A DNA stretch of 8,208 nucleotides from Pseudomonadota bacterium (GTDB lineage Bacteria > Pseudomonadota > Gammaproteobacteria > Steroidobacterales > Steroidobacteraceae). This document shows, piece after piece, positions 6,512-8,208 of the stretch; the first letter of the stretch is position 1; each line of letters begins with the position of its first letter. The position numbers and the translations under genes were made by a program. The notes below the pieces were generated by a model, which worked only from the letters and a program-made list of their open reading frames with translations, searched no databases and was not told the DNA's origin. The DNA lies in the NCBI GenBank assembly GCA_021808035.1, contig JAKBCG010000100.1:1-8208 (forward strand), in the 5' to 3' direction.

Positions 6512-6540
6512 CAGACGGCCCGGGTCGCGCGCCGTACAAT
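6512..6540 (+). promoter_or_regulatory. Candidate sigma-70 promoter of hemN
   Basis: TACAAT at 6535-6540 matches the -10 consensus at five of six bases and stands out in a GC-rich stretch. Seventeen base pairs upstream, CAGACG (6512-6517) keeps only the central GAC of the -35 consensus. Transcription would start near 6547, giving a leader of about 34 nt that carries the strong GGGAGG site before hemN. I see no FNR/Anr-type TTGAT-N4-ATCAA box in 6408-6580, although hemN genes are often under such control. Confidence 0.45.
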
Positions 6541-6580
6541 GAGCCGGTATCCGCGGGATTCCTCTCGGGAGGCGGCCGGC

Positions 6581-7972
6581 ATGACGACCGACGTATTGTT
6601 CGACGACGATTTGATGCGGCGTTACGATCGCGAGGGACCGCGTTACACCTCGTATCCGACCGCGGTTCAATTCCACGACCGCATCGGGCTCACCGCCTAT
6701 CGCGAGGCCGCCGCGACCAGCCCGGGCGCGCTCGCGAAGGCGCCGCTGTCGCTGTACGTGCACATTCCGTTCTGTCAGAGCCCCTGCTTCTATTGCGGTT
6801 GCAACAAGATCGTGACCCGCCAGATGGACCAGGCGGACGCCTACCTGCGGCGGCTCGCGCGTGAGATCGAACTGCGCAGCGGCTATTTCGACCGGGCGCG
6901 CGAAGTCGAACAACTGCACTTCGGCGGGGGCACGCCGACGTTCCTGAGCCAGGACCGGCTCGCGTCGGTGTTGGACGGGATCGAGCGCCACTTCCGCTTG
7001 ACGCGGTCGCCGACCCGCGACTACTCGATCGAAATCGATCCGCGCACGGTCGACCCTGCGCGTCTCGAGGCCCTGGTCGGGCTCGGCTTCAACCGCATGA
7101 GCCTCGGGGTCCAGGACTACGATCCCGAGGTCCAGCGCGCGATCAACCGTTACCAGCCGATCGACACCGTCACGCGGCTGGTCGACGCCGCGCGCGGACT
7201 CGGACTGCAGTCGCTGAACTTCGACCTGATCTACGGGCTGCCTAAGCAGACGCCGCGGACCTTCGCGGCGACCCTCGCCGCGGTCGTCGCGCAGCGGCCG
7301 GACCGGCTCGCGGTGTACGGGTACGCCCACATGCCGACGACCTTCAAGGCGCAACGCAAGATCGTCGCGCAGGACCTGCCCGGGCCGTCGATGCGGCTCG
7401 AACTGCTGAAGCTCGCGATCGACACGCTGACCGACGCCGGCTACCGGTACATCGGGATGGATCATTTCGCGCTGCCCGAGGACTCGCTTGCGCGGGCGCA
7501 CGCGAACGGCACGATGCATCGCACCTTCCAGGGGTACACGACGCACGCGAGCCGTGATCTCGTGAGCCTCGGGGTCAGCGCGATCGGTCAGGTCGGCCGG
7601 CTGTACGTGCAGAACCAGAAGACGATCGCGCAGTATTCGGCGATGCTCGACGAAGGACACCTCCCGATCCAGCGCGGCGTCGTGATGACCGACGACGACG
7701 TCGTGAGACGCGACGTGATCCATCGGATCATGTGCGACAACGTGATCGAGGTCGATGCGGTCGAACGGCGTTTCGGAATCGACTTCGATGCCTATTTCGG
7801 GGAGGCGCTCGATCGGCTCGAGACCCTGGTGCGCGATGGACTGGTCGAGCGCGCCGGGCGCCGGATCGCGTTGACCCCGCGGGGTCGATTGCTGATGCGC
7901 AACGTCGCGATGGTGTTCGACGCGTACCAGAACGCCGGCGCGGGCGCGCCGCGCTTGTCGCGGGTGATCTGA
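6581..7972 (+). CDS. hemN: Oxygen-independent coproporphyrinogen III oxidase (radical SAM)
   Basis: The product is 463 residues, against about 457 for E. coli HemN. HemN oxidatively decarboxylates two propionate side chains of coproporphyrinogen III to give protoporphyrinogen IX without oxygen, using S-adenosylmethionine and a 4Fe-4S cluster in the cytoplasm. Seen in sequence: the N-terminal YDREGPRYTSYPTAVQF, the radical SAM cluster motif in YVHIPFCQSPCFYCGCNK with Cys65, Cys69 and Cys72 (plus the HemN-typical Cys74), GGGTPTFL (115-122) for SAM binding, EIDPRTVDP, FNRMSLGVQDYDPEVQRAINR, NFDLIYGLPKQT, and the C-terminal HemN domain with YRYIGMDHFALPEDSLARA and QGYTTH. These are HemN rather than HemW signatures. 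The ATG at 6581 has GGGAGG (6567-6572) 8 nt upstream; an earlier in-frame ATG at 6539 overlaps the -10 box and is unlikely. It is convergent with the glycerol kinase gene at a 20-bp gap. Confidence 0.97.
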   Translation: MTTDVLFDDDLMRRYDREGPRYTSYPTAVQFHDRIGLTAYREAAATSPGALAKAPLSLYVHIPFCQSPCFYCGCNKIVTRQMDQADAYLRRLAREIELRSGYFDRAREVEQLHFGGGTPTFLSQDRLASVLDGIERHFRLTRSPTRDYSIEIDPRTVDPARLEALVGLGFNRMSLGVQDYDPEVQRAINRYQPIDTVTRLVDAARGLGLQSLNFDLIYGLPKQTPRTFAATLAAVVAQRPDRLAVYGYAHMPTTFKAQRKIVAQDLPGPSMRLELLKLAIDTLTDAGYRYIGMDHFALPEDSLARAHANGTMHRTFQGYTTHASRDLVSLGVSAIGQVGRLYVQNQKTIAQYSAMLDEGHLPIQRGVVMTDDDVVRRDVIHRIMCDNVIEVDAVERRFGIDFDAYFGEALDRLETLVRDGLVERAGRRIALTPRGRLLMRNVAMVFDAYQNAGAGAPRLSRVI

Positions 7973-7992
7973 GGGTCCGGCGCGGCGCGCGT

Positions 7993-8208
7993 TCAGCCGA
8001 CCCAGCCGAGCGATCGAGCCACCGCCTTCCTCCAGCCCGCGGTCAGGGTCGCCCGCCGCGCGTCGGTCATCGCCGGCGTGAACCGCCGCTCGATCGTGAG
8101 CTCCGCCGCGAGATCCGCGCCGCTGCGCCAGTAGCCGACCGCGAGCCCCGCGGCGAAGGCGGCCCCGAGCGCGGTCGTCTCGACGGTCCTCGGCCGCAGC
8201 ACGTCGAT
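7993..8208 (-). CDS. glpK: Glycerol kinase, C-terminal fragment (gene runs off the right edge)
   Basis: Only the last 71 residues are inside the window; the frame continues to the right edge, and the N-terminal part lies outside. The visible part matches the GlpK C-terminus: DVLRPRTVETTALGAAFAAGL, where TTALGAA is the family-typical stretch of the C-terminal ATPase lobe, then AVGYWRSGADLA, ERRFTPAMTDARR and a terminal GWRKAVARSLGW close to the GlpK ending GWKKAVxRAxxW. Glycerol kinase phosphorylates glycerol to sn-glycerol 3-phosphate with ATP in the cytoplasm. Other FGGY-family sugar kinases are possible but fit the tail less well. The stop TGA is at 7993-7995, 20 bp from the hemN stop, with no clear terminator hairpin followed by a T-run between them. 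Other glp genes are not visible here. Confidence 0.9.
   Translation of the reverse strand: MDVLRPRTVETTALGAAFAAGLAVGYWRSGADLAAELTIERRFTPAMTDARRATLTAGWRKAVARSLGWVG

Noticed and set aside
6368..7723. 451-codon minus-strand frame opposite hemN
   Set aside because: It is a shadow of hemN, whose radical SAM motifs are complete on the plus strand; the antisense translation has no family features.
7973..7992. GC-rich 20-bp gap between convergent hemN and glpK considered as a terminator
   Set aside because: Only short G/C self-complementarity with no clear stem-loop and no T-run on either strand.

Overview
This is a GC-rich, gene-dense bacterial window whose coding regions have strongly G/C-biased third codon positions. 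The protein families (a GcvA-type LysR regulator, a FixJ-type response regulator, HemN and GlpK) and the gene style suggest a Proteobacterium, most likely gamma- or beta-proteobacterial. The genus cannot be named from the sequence. There is no rRNA, tRNA, insertion sequence, phage gene or CRISPR array, and the window reads as ordinary chromosome.

Left part (1-3050): a minus-strand gene for a GcvT-family FAD-dependent oxidoreductase (dimethylglycine/sarcosine dehydrogenase type) is cut by the left window edge, so its C-terminus is missing. It is divergent from a GcvA-like LysR regulator with a TTG start. The 110-bp gap between them holds an AT-rich island with a perfect T-N11-A palindrome, the classic LysR operator form. 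The simplest reading is that the regulator controls demethylation of glycine-betaine derivatives.

Middle part (3064-6274): a signalling block. A soluble PAS hybrid histidine kinase with a C-terminal receiver lies on the minus strand, convergent with the LysR gene at a 13-bp gap. Divergent from it, across a 271-bp gap rich in inverted repeats, are a short FixL-type histidine kinase with no sensor domain and, 12 bp further on, a FixJ-type response regulator. The two divergent units may form one network in which the hybrid kinase carries the only recognisable sensor domain.

Right part (6275-8208): a hairpin-containing gap, a candidate 29-residue single-span membrane microprotein on the minus strand, the gene for the oxygen-independent coproporphyrinogen III oxidase HemN with a good ribosome binding site and a TACAAT -10 box, and the C-terminal end of a glycerol kinase gene convergent with hemN. 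The FixL/FixJ-type pair, a PAS domain resembling FixL's, hemN and a microprotein faintly resembling CcoQ together allow, but do not prove, a low-oxygen theme.

Nothing here is clearly a new biological system. The items most worth checking are the sensorless kinase paired with the hybrid kinase, the palindromes between them, and the microprotein.
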